Assembly (NCBI GenBank): GCA_017849555.1 | Contig: JAFIGU010000019.1 | Location: 1-45,757 of the forward strand | Source of the DNA: Sphingomonas sp. | GTDB lineage: Bacteria > Pseudomonadota > Alphaproteobacteria > Sphingomonadales > Sphingomonadaceae | Reading direction: 5' to 3' | DNA: 45,757 bases | Part shown: piece after piece, positions 1-10,126 of the stretch | How the letters are laid out: each line of letters begins with the position of its first letter | Numbering within the stretch: the first letter of the stretch is position 1 | The notes under the pieces: model-generated | What the model was told of the DNA's origin: nothing | The model's database searches: none | Seen by the model: only the letters and a program-made list of their open reading frames with translations | Translations under genes and position numbers: made by a program

Positions 1-1356
<1,356 letters not shown>

Positions 1357-1357
<1 letters not shown>

Positions 1358-1782
1358 TATGCCAATACCTCCTGCCGCTCGCTCACCAGGCTGGCCAGCG
1401 ACACTCCCGCGAGCGCGCCGCGCACCGCCTGATTGACGACATTCCAATGCGGCTTCACGCGGCAATTCCCTTCCATCGCGCACTCATGATCGCCCATGTC
1501 GACGCACGACGTGAGCGCGATCGGCCCTTCCACCGCCTCGACGATATCGGCAAGGCTGATCGTCGCCGGCGGCCGCGCGAGGCGGAAACCGCCGCCGGTG
1601 CCGCGCGCGCTTTCGATCAGCCCCGCGGCGGACAGCCGGCTGACCAGCTTCTGCGCGGTGGGCAGCGGCACCCCGGTCTCCTCGGCCAGCACGGTCGCGT
1701 TGAGCCGCCCCACGGCACCGCAATGGCGCGCGGCTGCGGTCATCAATACCACCGCATAATCGGCTAGGCTGGACAGGCGCAT
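1357..1782 (-). CDS. Rrf2-family regulator of the SUF operon (SufR/IscR-like)
   Basis: A 141-residue Rrf2 winged-helix protein. The N-terminal HTH (about residues 8-50, with [11 protein letters not shown] as recognition helix) is followed by the family signature [11 protein letters not shown]. Three cysteines lie in [15 protein letters not shown] (about residues 93-107), the arrangement that ligates a 2Fe-2S cluster in IscR-type sensors. It is first in the operon and overlaps the sufB start by one base, so it very likely senses Fe-S status and controls its own operon. A 13-bp perfect palindrome lies 12-24 bases upstream of its ATG and is a candidate operator. The length is normal for the family. 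Which cluster it binds, and whether it represses or activates, cannot be read from the sequence. Confidence 0.92.
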
Positions 1783-1793
1783 CGCTCAATAGG

Positions 1794-1806
1794 TCAATCG
1801 GATTGA
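1794..1806. promoter_or_regulatory. Candidate operator upstream of the Rrf2-suf operon
   Basis: Perfect 13-bp palindrome TCAATC-G-GATTGA just upstream of the Rrf2 start codon at 1782. A further GATTG half-site lies at 1815-1819. The position suits autoregulation by the Rrf2 protein. The assignment rests on position and symmetry only; I did not match it to a published consensus. Confidence 0.4.
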
Positions 1807-1875
1807 TTCGTTCCGATTGGGCAGATGGTCGCGTTGGCGGGAGAAATCAAGCAGCTGCGCGAGGGATAAACGGCC

Positions 1876-1978
1876 CGACGCGGCAAAGCCGCGTCGTCGG
1901 ACGGCGCTTAGGCGCCGCCGGCCGCGCTGCGACCGGGGCTTGCCCCAGCTTCGCTGGAGCGTCGCGTCGCAGCCTAAG
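1876..1978. repeat. Compound palindromic element between Rrf2 and AraC genes
   Basis: Several nested inverted repeats in about 100 bases. CGACGCGGC-AAA-GCCGCGTCG is a perfect 9-bp stem (1876-1896). CTTAGGC (1907-1913) pairs with GCCTAAG (1972-1978), and GCTGCGAC (1926-1933) with GTCGCAGC (1966-1973). Inside these are GGGGC-TT-GCCCC (1935-1946) and CCAGC-TTC-GCTGG (1945-1957). The outer arm covers the stop codon of the AraC-type gene (TAG at 1974-1976). There is no clear T-run, so it is better described as a palindromic intergenic element that may also stop transcription. Confidence 0.6.
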
Positions 1979-2828
1979 TATCCGAAATAATCGGATGCAC
2001 CCGGCCGCCCAGCGCGAGCCGTTGCGCCATCGTGAGCTGCGCGAGCTGGTTGGGCTCGGTGCGGAGCTGCCCCGGGGTGAGCCCGGTGAATTGCTTCACT
2101 TCACGGATCAGATGCGACTGATCGTAAAAGCCCACCTCGAGCAACTGATCCAACGTCGCCGATCCATTCGCCAGCGCCACCGCCGCGCGCAACGCGCGAT
2201 ATTTGCGCGCGAGCAGCTTGGGCGGTGCGCCGTATAGCGCGTTGCAGCGCCGCTCGACCTGCCGTCGCGACAGCCCGGTGGCGCACACCAGATCCTCGAT
2301 ATCGGGCGACGGGCTGCCCGCCAGCCAGGCGTCGATCCCGCGCGCGAAAGTCACCGCGTCGGTTTCCCCGCCGGCGATCGAGCACTGGACGAACGCGGCG
2401 GCGATCGCGACCTTTTCCGCTGTGGTCTGCGCCGCGCGCATCCGGTCGCTCACATGCCGCACCGCGGTGCCGAAAAACAGCTCGCCGTCGATCGCCCGGT
2501 TGAGCATCGCCGAGGCGTCGATCCCGAGCAGCGCCGCCCAGCCGGCGGGCTGGAGCCCCATGCCGCTCACCTCCACCGGCCCGTCGGCGCAGGTCCGCAT
2601 CGCCCCGCTCGTCGGGCCGACGACATGCACCTCGGGCGCGGGCTGCACCGTTCCGTCGGGGAAATGATAGCTGCCGTCGCCGCGGCTCAACCGGAAGCGC
2701 AATTGCGCGTGATCGGCGCGCTCGACATCGTCGAACCGCGGCAGATCGGCCTTAAAGTGATAGAATAGCGTAACAAAAGGCTGAAGGTCCGCATCCGGGA
2801 CCACATAGTCCAGCTGGATATCCGCCAC
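1974..2828 (-). CDS. AraC-family transcriptional regulator
   Basis: A 284-residue protein with a C-terminal AraC/XylS DNA-binding domain. The first HTH is in DIEDLVCATGLSRRQVERRC (about residues 175-194). The second carries the family signature GFYDQSHLIREVKQFTGLTP (about 232-251). The N-terminal 150 residues are a sensory domain of unknown ligand, of the type found with many stand-alone AraC regulators in Proteobacteria. The start is GTG at 2828; no better ATG lies in frame. No target is obvious, because the neighbours are the suf operon to the left and a gamma-glutamyltransferase to the right, both in the same direction but separated by structured gaps. The ligand and regulon are unknown. 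Confidence 0.85.
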   Translation of the reverse strand: MADIQLDYVVPDADLQPFVTLFYHFKADLPRFDDVERADHAQLRFRLSRGDGSYHFPDGTVQPAPEVHVVGPTSGAMRTCADGPVEVSGMGLQPAGWAALLGIDASAMLNRAIDGELFFGTAVRHVSDRMRAAQTTAEKVAIAAAFVQCSIAGGETDAVTFARGIDAWLAGSPSPDIEDLVCATGLSRRQVERRCNALYGAPPKLLARKYRALRAAVALANGSATLDQLLEVGFYDQSHLIREVKQFTGLTPGQLRTEPNQLAQLTMAQRLALGGRVHPIISDT

Positions 2829-3143
2829 GTCTTGCGCCCCGTTTTATCCGACGGATTTTACAACAAGAGACGGCTAAAGAAAAGCGGCCCGGCCGCACAA
2901 GCAGCCGGGCCGTTAAGTCGAGAACCCCTGTTACCAAAGGCTCTTCGGGTCGCAGCACCTTTAGACGCCGCGAGCCGCGCGAAGTATTGGATAGATTCGA
3001 CGTTAACCCCGTTCGATTTTTACAAAGTCAGTAAGTCCTTGATTTGATCTTCCAAATATTTCGGTAGCACCAAAATGACAGCGCGGACATTCCAATCACT
3101 GTCCCAAATCGTAACAAAAGGACATGCCAGGCTAATCCTTATC
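2829..3143. other. AT-richer intergenic region with a possible gene remnant
   Basis: The 315 bases between the AraC-type gene and ggt are clearly less GC-rich than the flanks. They contain a terminator-like hairpin (2885-2912). A minus-strand frame ends at 3020 in a plausible C-terminal helix, LVLPKYLEDQIKDLLTL, but it has no convincing start codon or ribosome site, and its upstream part merely reads antisense to the end of ggt. The promoter of the AraC-type gene should also lie here; no strong -35/-10 pair was found. It could be a long ggt 3' UTR, a small RNA or a decayed gene. Confidence 0.4.
2885..2912 (-). terminator. Probable rho-independent terminator (minus strand)
   Basis: Stem CGGCCCGGC / GCCGGGCCG (9 bp, 10-base loop). 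On the minus strand it is followed by the T-rich run CTTTTCTTT. It would stop transcripts coming from ggt or from a small transcript in the gap, before the AraC-type gene. Confidence 0.55.
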
Positions 3144-4922
3144 TCACCGGGCCGCGGCGGGGACGGCGACCGACTCGACCGGCACACGGCCTTCGCGCCG
3201 CGGATCATAGCCGCCGTCGATTCGCCCGTTGCGCATGATCACCCCCTGCAGCCCGGAATCCTCGCCCTGCCCGGGCTTGAGCATCACCCCGCGCGCGGCG
3301 AGGCCGTCGAGCACCGGGCGCGGGAAGCGATCGACCTCGCCGTTGAAGGTCGCACCGCGCGCGACGAGGTTGGGCAGCGCGATCGCCTCCTGCATCGACA
3401 AGCCCCAGTCGACCGCCGCGACCAATGACTTGCCGACATAGGCGAGGATCGCATTGCCCCCCGCCGAGCCGAGCGCGCCGGCGAAGCCGCGCTCGCCGTC
3501 GAGCAGCACCAGCGGGGTCATCGACGAGCGCGGGCGCTTGCCCCCGGCGACCGCATTGGCCGCAGGCCGCCCATCGGAATCGCGCGGGGTGAAGGAGAAA
3601 TCGGTCATCTGGTTGTTGAGGAAGAAGCCGTCGACCATCCGCCCCGAGCCGAAGATCGATTCGACCGTGGTGGTCATCGACACGACATTGCCGTGCGCAT
3701 CGCCGACGATGAAATGCGAGGTGCCCATCGGCTCGAGCGTGCGATCGACCCCGGCGAGCGTCGCCCCCGGCGGGGTGCCGGCGGCGGGCGGCGGGCCGGC
3801 GCGCTCGCCGATCAGCTTGGCGCGTGACGCGATATAGGCGGGATCGAGCAGCCCCTTGACCGGCACCGAGACGAACGCCGGATCGCCGACGTAGCGATCG
3901 CGATCGGCGTACATGATCCGGCTCGCCTCGGCGAATTCGAACCACGCCTGCGGATCCTGCGGCCCGCGCTTGTCGATATCGGTATGTTCGAGCAGCCCGA
4001 GCAGTTCGAGCGTCCCCACCCCGCTCGCCGGCGGCGGCGGCGCGCAGACCAGATAGACGCGATACGGGCGACAGATCGCCTCGCGCTCGACCGGGCGATA
4101 GCCGGCGAGATCGGCGAGCGTCATCGCGCCGGGATGCTCGCCCTGATGAACGCGGTCGACGATCGCCTGCGCGGTACGCCCGGTGTAGAGCGCCGAGGGA
4201 CCCTCGTTCGCCAGCCGGTTGAGGAAGGTGGCGAAGGCGGGGTTGCGCAGCCGGTCACCGGCGCCGACCAGCCCGCCGCCGGGCTTGGCGAAATAGGCGC
4301 GGACGTCGGGCGCTGAGGATTGCGGGAACATCGAGCTGGCGAGGAACCGGCCGAGCCGGGGCGAGACGATGAACCCGTCGCGCGCGGTCCGCTCGGCATC
4401 GCCGAACAAGGTGCGCCACGGCAGGGCGCCGTGCTCGTCATGGACCAGCGCGAGCATCTTCACCGCGCCGGGCACCCCGGTCGCCCGGCCGCTCAGCACC
4501 GCGGTGACGAAGGGCAAGGGCGTGCCATTGTCGTCGAGGAACATGTCGGGCGTCGCGCCGGCGGGCGCGGTCTCGCGGCCATCATAGACCCGCACCTTGC
4601 GCGTCGCGGCGTCATAATAGGTCATGAACGCGCCGCCGCCGATCCCCGAGCTTTGCGGCTCGACCAGCGAGAGCATCGCCTGCACCGCCACCGCCGCGTC
4701 CGCCGCGCTGCCGCCGCGCCGCAACACCGCCATCCCCGCCTCCGCCGCGAGCGGATTGGCCGCCGCGACGAAAATCTGCGCCCGCTTGGATGACGGCGCC
4801 GGCGCCGGCGCGGCGGGAGCCGTCGGCGTCGTCGGCGTGGCGACATGCGACGCAGGCGCGGTGGCGCAGGAGGCGAGCAGGGCAGCGGTAACGGTGGCGA
4901 AAAGCGTGTTGGCCAGCTTCAT
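3144..4922 (-). CDS. ggt: Gamma-glutamyltransferase, lipoprotein form
   Basis: An N-terminal-nucleophile hydrolase that cleaves or transfers the gamma-glutamyl group of glutathione and related peptides outside the cytoplasm. The 592-residue proenzyme starts with a lipoprotein signal ending in LLASC (Cys19), so it is probably lipid-anchored, followed by an Ala/Pro/Thr-rich linker to about residue 45. Family signatures are DGRETAP (Arg116, substrate carboxylate binding), the self-cleavage and nucleophile site GTSHFIV (Thr401), and GSAGGN (485-490) near the oxyanion hole. Autocleavage before Thr401 would give large and small subunits. The start is well placed behind GGAAG. It is divergent from the acyl-CoA synthetase gene, with a 132-base gap. 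Confidence 0.95.
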   Translation of the reverse strand: MKLANTLFATVTAALLASCATAPASHVATPTTPTAPAAPAPAPSSKRAQIFVAAANPLAAEAGMAVLRRGGSAADAAVAVQAMLSLVEPQSSGIGGGAFMTYYDAATRKVRVYDGRETAPAGATPDMFLDDNGTPLPFVTAVLSGRATGVPGAVKMLALVHDEHGALPWRTLFGDAERTARDGFIVSPRLGRFLASSMFPQSSAPDVRAYFAKPGGGLVGAGDRLRNPAFATFLNRLANEGPSALYTGRTAQAIVDRVHQGEHPGAMTLADLAGYRPVEREAICRPYRVYLVCAPPPPASGVGTLELLGLLEHTDIDKRGPQDPQAWFEFAEASRIMYADRDRYVGDPAFVSVPVKGLLDPAYIASRAKLIGERAGPPPAAGTPPGATLAGVDRTLEPMGTSHFIVGDAHGNVVSMTTTVESIFGSGRMVDGFFLNNQMTDFSFTPRDSDGRPAANAVAGGKRPRSSMTPLVLLDGERGFAGALGSAGGNAILAYVGKSLVAAVDWGLSMQEAIALPNLVARGATFNGEVDRFPRPVLDGLAARGVMLKPGQGEDSGLQGVIMRNGRIDGGYDPRREGRVPVESVAVPAAAR

Positions 4923-5054
4923 GATGCTTCCCGAAGATCGTTATTTGCCGACCGCGATAGCGGCCGTGCCGCGCGCCGTCCACGCCCCCTCCGTACCGCC
5001 TGTTCTTGCCCGCCAATCGGCCCTAGGGTCACCGCCGCAGCATCCGGAGCCTCC

Positions 5055-6839
5055 ATGCGTACGTTCGAAACCTTCCCCAACCTCGTCACGATGTTCTTCA
5101 CCCGCGCGGGCGAGAAGGGCGACGCGCCGTTCCTGTGGGCGAAGCGCGACGGCGAATGGCGGGCGACGACATGGGCGGAGGCCGCGCGTCAGGTGGCAAG
5201 CCTCGCCGCCGCGCTGCGCGCCGCCGGGCTGCAGCCGGGCGACCGTGTGATGCTGGTGAGCGAGAACCGCCCCGAATGGTGCCTGTCGGATCTCGCGATC
5301 ATGGCCGCGGGCTGCATCACCGTGCCGACCTACACCACCAACACCGAGCGCGACCACGCGCATATCATCGAGAATTCGGGCGCGCGTGCGGTGATCGTCT
5401 CCACCCAGAAGCTCGCCGACACGGTGATGCCCGCGGTGGTGCGCACCACGCATGCCGAGATCGTCATCGGCATCGACAAATTGCGGCTCCATCCGTCGGG
5501 GATCACCTGCTTCGACTGGCACGAGATGATCGCCGCCCACCCCACCGACTCCGCGACGATCGCCGCCGAGGCAGGCTTCGCGCGCGACGATCTCGCGTGC
5601 ATCATCTACACCTCGGGCACCGGCGGCGCGCCGCGCGGGGTGATGCAGCATCACGGCGCGATCCTCCACAATGTCGCCGGCTGCATCCGTATCATCGCGG
5701 AGGATTTCGGCTGGGGGGAAGAGGTGTTCCTCTCTTTCCTGCCGCTGTCGCACGCCTATGAGCACACCGGCGGCCAGCATCTGCCGATCGCGCTCGGCGG
5801 GCAGATCTATTATGCGGAGGGGCTGGAGAAGCTCGCCGCCAATATCGAGGAGGTGCGGCCGACGATCATGGTCGTCGTGCCGCGGCTGTTCGAGGTATTG
5901 CGCACCCGCATCAGCAAGGCGATCGCCAAACAGGGTGGGATGAGCGAGAAATTGCTCGGCATGGCGCTCGACATCGGCACCAAGCGCTACGAGGGGCGGC
6001 TCAAGCTCACCGACCGGCCCAAAGGGCTTTTGGTCGATACCTTGTTCAAGCCACGCATCGCCAAGAAGTTCGGCGGGCGGATGAAGGCGATGGTGTCGGG
6101 CGGCGCGCCGCTCACCCCCGAGGTCGGGGTATTCTTCCAGTCGCTCGGGGTGACCTTCCTCCAGGGCTACGGCCAGACCGAGGCGGCGCCGGTGGTGTCG
6201 TGCAACCGCCCGGCGGCGGGGCTCAAGATGGACACCGTCGGCCCGCCGCTCGCCGATACCGAGGTGCGCATCGCCGAGGATGGCGAGATCCTGGTGCGCG
6301 GCGAACTGGTGATGCACGGCTATTGGCGCAACGAAGCCGAAACCGCACGGGTGCTGCGCGACGGCTGGCTCCACACCGGCGACATCGGCGAGATCGACGA
6401 GCGCGGTCGGATCAGGATCACCGACCGCAAGAAGGATCTGATCATCAACGACAAGGGCGACAATGTCGCCCCGCAGAAGGTTGAGGGGCTGCTGACGCTC
6501 CAGCCCGAGATCATGCAGGCAATGATCGTCGGCGATCGCAAGCCGCATATGGTCGCGCTCATCGTCCCCGATCCCGAATGGACGCAGGAGTGGTGCGCGG
6601 CGAACGGCGTGCCCAACGATCGCGCCGCCCTCGCCGACGACGCCGCCTATCGCGCCGCGCTGTCGGCCGCGGTCGATCGCACCAACAAGGATCTGTCGGT
6701 GATCGAACGCGTGCGGCGCTTCATCCTCGCCGATGAAGCCTTCTCGATCGAGAACGAACAGCTCACCCCGAGCCTCAAAATCCGCCGCCATGTGCTGCGA
6801 CAGGTCTACGGGGAGCGGCTCGAGGCGCTGTACCGGTAG
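5055..6839 (+). CDS. Long-chain fatty-acid--CoA ligase (AMP-forming)
   Basis: A 594-residue member of the ANL superfamily, of the long eukaryote-like long-chain acyl-CoA synthetase type (FadD15/COG1022). It activates fatty acids to acyl-CoA through an acyl-adenylate. Motifs in order are the phosphate-binding loop YTSGTGGAPRG (185-195), GYGQTEAAP, and HTGDIGEIDERGRIRITDRK with its downstream KGDNVAPQKVE. The C-terminal domain Lys is in PSLKIRR. The phosphate loop differs from the usual YTSGTTGxPKG: Gly190 replaces the second Thr and Arg194 replaces Lys. The start ATG at 5055 follows CGGAGCC; upstream in-frame codons run antisense through ggt and were not used. The gene stands alone, and its fatty-acid range is unknown. 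Confidence 0.9.
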   Translation: MRTFETFPNLVTMFFTRAGEKGDAPFLWAKRDGEWRATTWAEAARQVASLAAALRAAGLQPGDRVMLVSENRPEWCLSDLAIMAAGCITVPTYTTNTERDHAHIIENSGARAVIVSTQKLADTVMPAVVRTTHAEIVIGIDKLRLHPSGITCFDWHEMIAAHPTDSATIAAEAGFARDDLACIIYTSGTGGAPRGVMQHHGAILHNVAGCIRIIAEDFGWGEEVFLSFLPLSHAYEHTGGQHLPIALGGQIYYAEGLEKLAANIEEVRPTIMVVVPRLFEVLRTRISKAIAKQGGMSEKLLGMALDIGTKRYEGRLKLTDRPKGLLVDTLFKPRIAKKFGGRMKAMVSGGAPLTPEVGVFFQSLGVTFLQGYGQTEAAPVVSCNRPAAGLKMDTVGPPLADTEVRIAEDGEILVRGELVMHGYWRNEAETARVLRDGWLHTGDIGEIDERGRIRITDRKKDLIINDKGDNVAPQKVEGLLTLQPEIMQAMIVGDRKPHMVALIVPDPEWTQEWCAANGVPNDRAALADDAAYRAALSAAVDRTNKDLSVIERVRRFILADEAFSIENEQLTPSLKIRRHVLRQVYGERLEALYR

Positions 6840-6848
6840 AACACACAT

Positions 6849-6929
6849 CCGTTCGGGCTGAGCCTGTCGAAGCCCTGCACTTTCTTCGTCGGAGGAAGGA
6901 CAGCCCTTCGACAAGCTCAGGGCGAACGG
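6849..6929. repeat. 81-bp palindromic repeat, family 1 copy 1
   Basis: Begins CCGTTCGGGCTGAGCC and ends CAGGGCGAACGG; the two halves are near-perfect inverted repeats with a short central loop. It fills most of the 107-base gap between the convergent acyl-CoA synthetase and M16 genes, where it may act as a bidirectional terminator. Relative to the other three copies (13455, 31137, 37334) it is inverted. Confidence 0.8.
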
Positions 6930-6946
6930 AGGTTAGTGGCTGTCCC

Positions 6947-9853
6947 TTACTTCCCCGCGACCGGCGGCGCCTCGCCTGCCTTGCGCGGGACCACCGCGAG
7001 CGTCCAGTCCTTGTCGGGCCGCAGATATTTCGCCGCGGTCGCCTGCAGCGTCGCCGGGGTGATGCTGGCGAGATCGTCGACCATCGTCTGGATCGCCTCG
7101 ATCCGCGCCGGATCATAAGCCCCGCCGCTCGACTGGATCAGCCAGAACTGGTTCCCCGACGAGGCACGCGCGAGAAACTGCAGCGTCGGCACGACCGTGC
7201 GGCGCAATTCGTCGGTATCGACCGGCTTGGCGACCAGCTCGGCGGCGATCTCGCGGCTCAGTTTGAAGAACAGGTCAACCTTGTCGGGTTGCACCTGTCC
7301 CAGCGCGATGATCCGCCCGCCGGTCGACATGCCGAGCGGCCATTGGCTCTGCGCCGACGGGCTATAGCTCGCCCCGGCGACCGAGCGCAGCCGATCGAAC
7401 AATCGATCCGCGAAGACCGAGGCGAGGATATCGAGCCGCCGCATCTCGGCATGCCCCGCCGCGCCGCCCGCGGTCGGCCAGGCGATCACCGCCGCCGCCT
7501 GCGTCTCGGGGCCGCCGTGGGTCAGCACCACCGGCTTGTCGACATGCGCCGGAAAACCGACCGGGACCGCCGGCGCATCATCCGGCTTGCGCGGCTTGAG
7601 CGCGCCGAAGGTCCGCGCGACCGCGGCGATCGCCTCGTCGGGCTTCACATCGCCGAACACATCGACCTCGATCGGCCCCTTGGCGAGGATCGGCTGCCAG
7701 AAAGCGCGGAAGCTTTGCGGGGTCAGCGCCTCGACCTCGGTCTTGGCCGGGGTACCCCAACGCACGTCGCCATCGCGGATGCGCCGCTCCAGATCGCGGC
7801 TGAGGATGCCGTCGGGCGAGGAATCGAGCCCCGGATAACCCGCCAGCATCGCCGCGCGCGCGCGCATCACCGGCGCCGGGTCCCAGCGCGGATAGGCCAG
7901 TTTCTCGGCCATCAGCAGCAGATTGTCGGCATAATCGCCCGGCGTGGTCATCGCGTTGAACACGAAGGCATCGTCGGTGATGTCGAGATCCATGCCGATC
8001 CGCCGGCCGTTGGTCAGCGCATCGAGATCGCCCTGATCGAGCTTGCCGATCCCGCCCGGCACCAGCGCCATGTCCCCCGCCCAGGCCGGGGTCGGGGTCT
8101 TCGCCGGCAACGTCGTATAGCCGCGCCCGAAGCGGACGCGCAGGTAGACGCGCCCCGTTTCCGACGCATTGGCGTAGAGCAGCATGCGCACGCCGTTCTT
8201 GAAGACGATCTTCTCGATCCCCGGATCCCCGACATGCTCGCGCGTATCGACCTTGCCCGGCTTGCCGAGCTTGGGCAGCCGCGAGAAATCGACGCTGCCC
8301 TGCGCCTTGCGCGCGCCGACTAGCCCCGACACGTCCTCCTTCAGCGCCGCGGCCACCGCGGCCGGGGTGGCGCCGTCGGCGGTACGCGTGTTGACCAGCG
8401 CGCGCGTTACCCCGGTGAAGATCCGCTTGGTCGATTCGAGGATGCTGGCGGGGGTGAACATCCCCTTGTCATGCGCCTGCTTCAGAATGTCGTAGGAGGT
8501 CTGCGGCCCCGCCACCGTCTCGCGGATGTCGAGCGCGCCGACCATATCGTCGGCCTGCTTCGCCCCCGCCTCGACCCGCGCGGTGCCGACGTCGTTGCGC
8601 ATCGCCGCGTCGAATTCGGCATATTCGCGCTCGATCTCGCCCTGCGTCGGCGGGGTCGCCATCGCATCGGCGATCACCGCGCGCACGTCCTTAAGTGCAG
8701 CGTGCCAGTCGTCGCCGAGCGGCAGGATGTTGGTGAAGGTGCCGTTGGCCGAGCGCGACATATCGTCGAGGCTCATCGTCGCCTGGAGGAAGCTGCCCCC
8801 GGCGCGGGCGCGCGTCTCGAGCCGCCGGTTGATCACCCGCACCGCGAGGAAATCGATGAACCTTTTCTGGTTGAAGATGATCGTATCGTCGCGCGCGATC
8901 CACGGGCGCAGCGTCGCCATCGCCACGATCGGCGGCAGCGCGGGCTCGACGATCGTCGCGGTTTCCGGCGCGCTCGGATCGGGCTTGCCGAAATCGGGGT
9001 CGGCGGGATCGGCGCCCTTGCCGTGCCAGCCGCCGAAATTCTTCACCACCAGCTTCGCCGCCACGTCGGGGTCGATATCGCCGGAGATGATCACCACCGT
9101 CCGCGCCGGGCGATACCACAGATCGTGGAATGCCTTGATCGAGGCGGGGGTCGCCGCCATCAGCGTCTTGATGTTGCCGATCGGCGAGCGATCCGCGAGC
9201 GGCTGGTGCGCGAAGAACAGTCCGCGCATCGCATCCGACCAGCGCACCTGCGGCCCCGGTGCCTCGCGCTGCTCGGCGAGCACCGCGGGGCGCTCGGCGG
9301 CAAGCCCGCGCTCGGTGATCGCCGGCTCGGCCATCATCCCGGCGAAGATCTTGAGGCTCTCGTCGAGCGACTCCTGCGTCGCGCCGGGCAGATCGAGCTT
9401 ATAGACGGTCTGCGTCGCGGTGGTTTGCGCGTTGGAATCGGAACCAAAGGTGGCGCCAAAGCGCTGCCATACTCGCTTGGCCTCACCGTCGGGCACATAT
9501 TTCGAGCCACGGAACGACAGATGTTCGATGAGGTGGGCATAACCCTGTTCGGAATCGCGCTCGTTGAGCGACCCCGCGTCGATCCGCACGCGCACCGCGA
9601 CCTGCCCCGGCGGCACGCCATTCTTGCGCACGGCATAGCGCAACCCGGTCGAAAGCTTGCCGAAATGCCATTCGGGGTCGGGCGGGATATCCGATCGTTC
9701 GAACAGCCACGGCCGCGTGTCGACGGTGACCGCGGGCGCCGCCGGCTGGGCGGCCGGCTTGCGCTTGGGCGCGGGGGCTGCCGGCAGCGCGGCATTGGCA
9801 AGCAGGGAAAGGGCGGCCAGAGGCGCCGCCACCGCACGCAGGAAGAACGACAT
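6947..9853 (-). CDS. Secreted M16-family (pitrilysin/insulinase-like) zinc metallopeptidase
   Basis: A 968-residue two-module M16 peptidase with an N-terminal signal peptide (MSFFLRAVAAPLAALSLLAN) and a basic Ala/Pro-rich linker, so it is probably periplasmic. The inverted zinc motif HLIEH (His107, Glu110, His111) lies in the first module. The third ligand, a Glu in AERPAVLAEQRE, follows about 76 residues later, as in pitrilysin. The second half (from about residue 500) repeats the M16 fold without an HxxEH motif, as is usual for the inactive partner domain. An earlier in-frame GTG exists, but the ATG at 9853 sits exactly before a typical signal peptide and was chosen. Its peptide substrates are unknown. 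Confidence 0.93.
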   Translation of the reverse strand: MSFFLRAVAAPLAALSLLANAALPAAPAPKRKPAAQPAAPAVTVDTRPWLFERSDIPPDPEWHFGKLSTGLRYAVRKNGVPPGQVAVRVRIDAGSLNERDSEQGYAHLIEHLSFRGSKYVPDGEAKRVWQRFGATFGSDSNAQTTATQTVYKLDLPGATQESLDESLKIFAGMMAEPAITERGLAAERPAVLAEQREAPGPQVRWSDAMRGLFFAHQPLADRSPIGNIKTLMAATPASIKAFHDLWYRPARTVVIISGDIDPDVAAKLVVKNFGGWHGKGADPADPDFGKPDPSAPETATIVEPALPPIVAMATLRPWIARDDTIIFNQKRFIDFLAVRVINRRLETRARAGGSFLQATMSLDDMSRSANGTFTNILPLGDDWHAALKDVRAVIADAMATPPTQGEIEREYAEFDAAMRNDVGTARVEAGAKQADDMVGALDIRETVAGPQTSYDILKQAHDKGMFTPASILESTKRIFTGVTRALVNTRTADGATPAAVAAALKEDVSGLVGARKAQGSVDFSRLPKLGKPGKVDTREHVGDPGIEKIVFKNGVRMLLYANASETGRVYLRVRFGRGYTTLPAKTPTPAWAGDMALVPGGIGKLDQGDLDALTNGRRIGMDLDITDDAFVFNAMTTPGDYADNLLLMAEKLAYPRWDPAPVMRARAAMLAGYPGLDSSPDGILSRDLERRIRDGDVRWGTPAKTEVEALTPQSFRAFWQPILAKGPIEVDVFGDVKPDEAIAAVARTFGALKPRKPDDAPAVPVGFPAHVDKPVVLTHGGPETQAAAVIAWPTAGGAAGHAEMRRLDILASVFADRLFDRLRSVAGASYSPSAQSQWPLGMSTGGRIIALGQVQPDKVDLFFKLSREIAAELVAKPVDTDELRRTVVPTLQFLARASSGNQFWLIQSSGGAYDPARIEAIQTMVDDLASITPATLQATAAKYLRPDKDWTLAVVPRKAGEAPPVAGK

Positions 9854-10126
9854 GGCCGACGCTTGTACGGACGCGCGCGCCGATCGGCAACGCTGTCCGA
9901 CCAACCCGGCTTTTTACCCTTTCAGCGCCATGATTTCGACCCGAATCAGGATTAGCTCCATTCATGAAAACGTCATGATTCCACAATCGTGACGCTCGTG
10001 TTTTACCGGCCGGCATCCTCATTGCCGGCGCAAGGACTGGACGAAACAGACGTGACCCCCGACACGCTGCCCTCCCCGATCCGAATAAGGCACAATTCGG
10101 GCAATCTGGCCGGCACCGAGCCGTTG

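Noticed and set aside
4941..6914. 657-codon minus-strand frame opposite the acyl-CoA synthetase
   Set aside because: The plus strand shows all AMP-ligase motifs; the minus frame has no domain and crosses a repeat.
6849..6929. Repeat copies as a CRISPR array or insertion-sequence ends
   Set aside because: Copies are far apart and each is a self-contained palindrome; there are no spacers, no transposase and no target duplications visible.
9962..9978. Two TCATGA boxes 5 bases apart upstream of the hydroxylase-like gene as an operator
   Set aside because: Short, and the start of the gene is uncertain; there is no matching site elsewhere to support a regulator.
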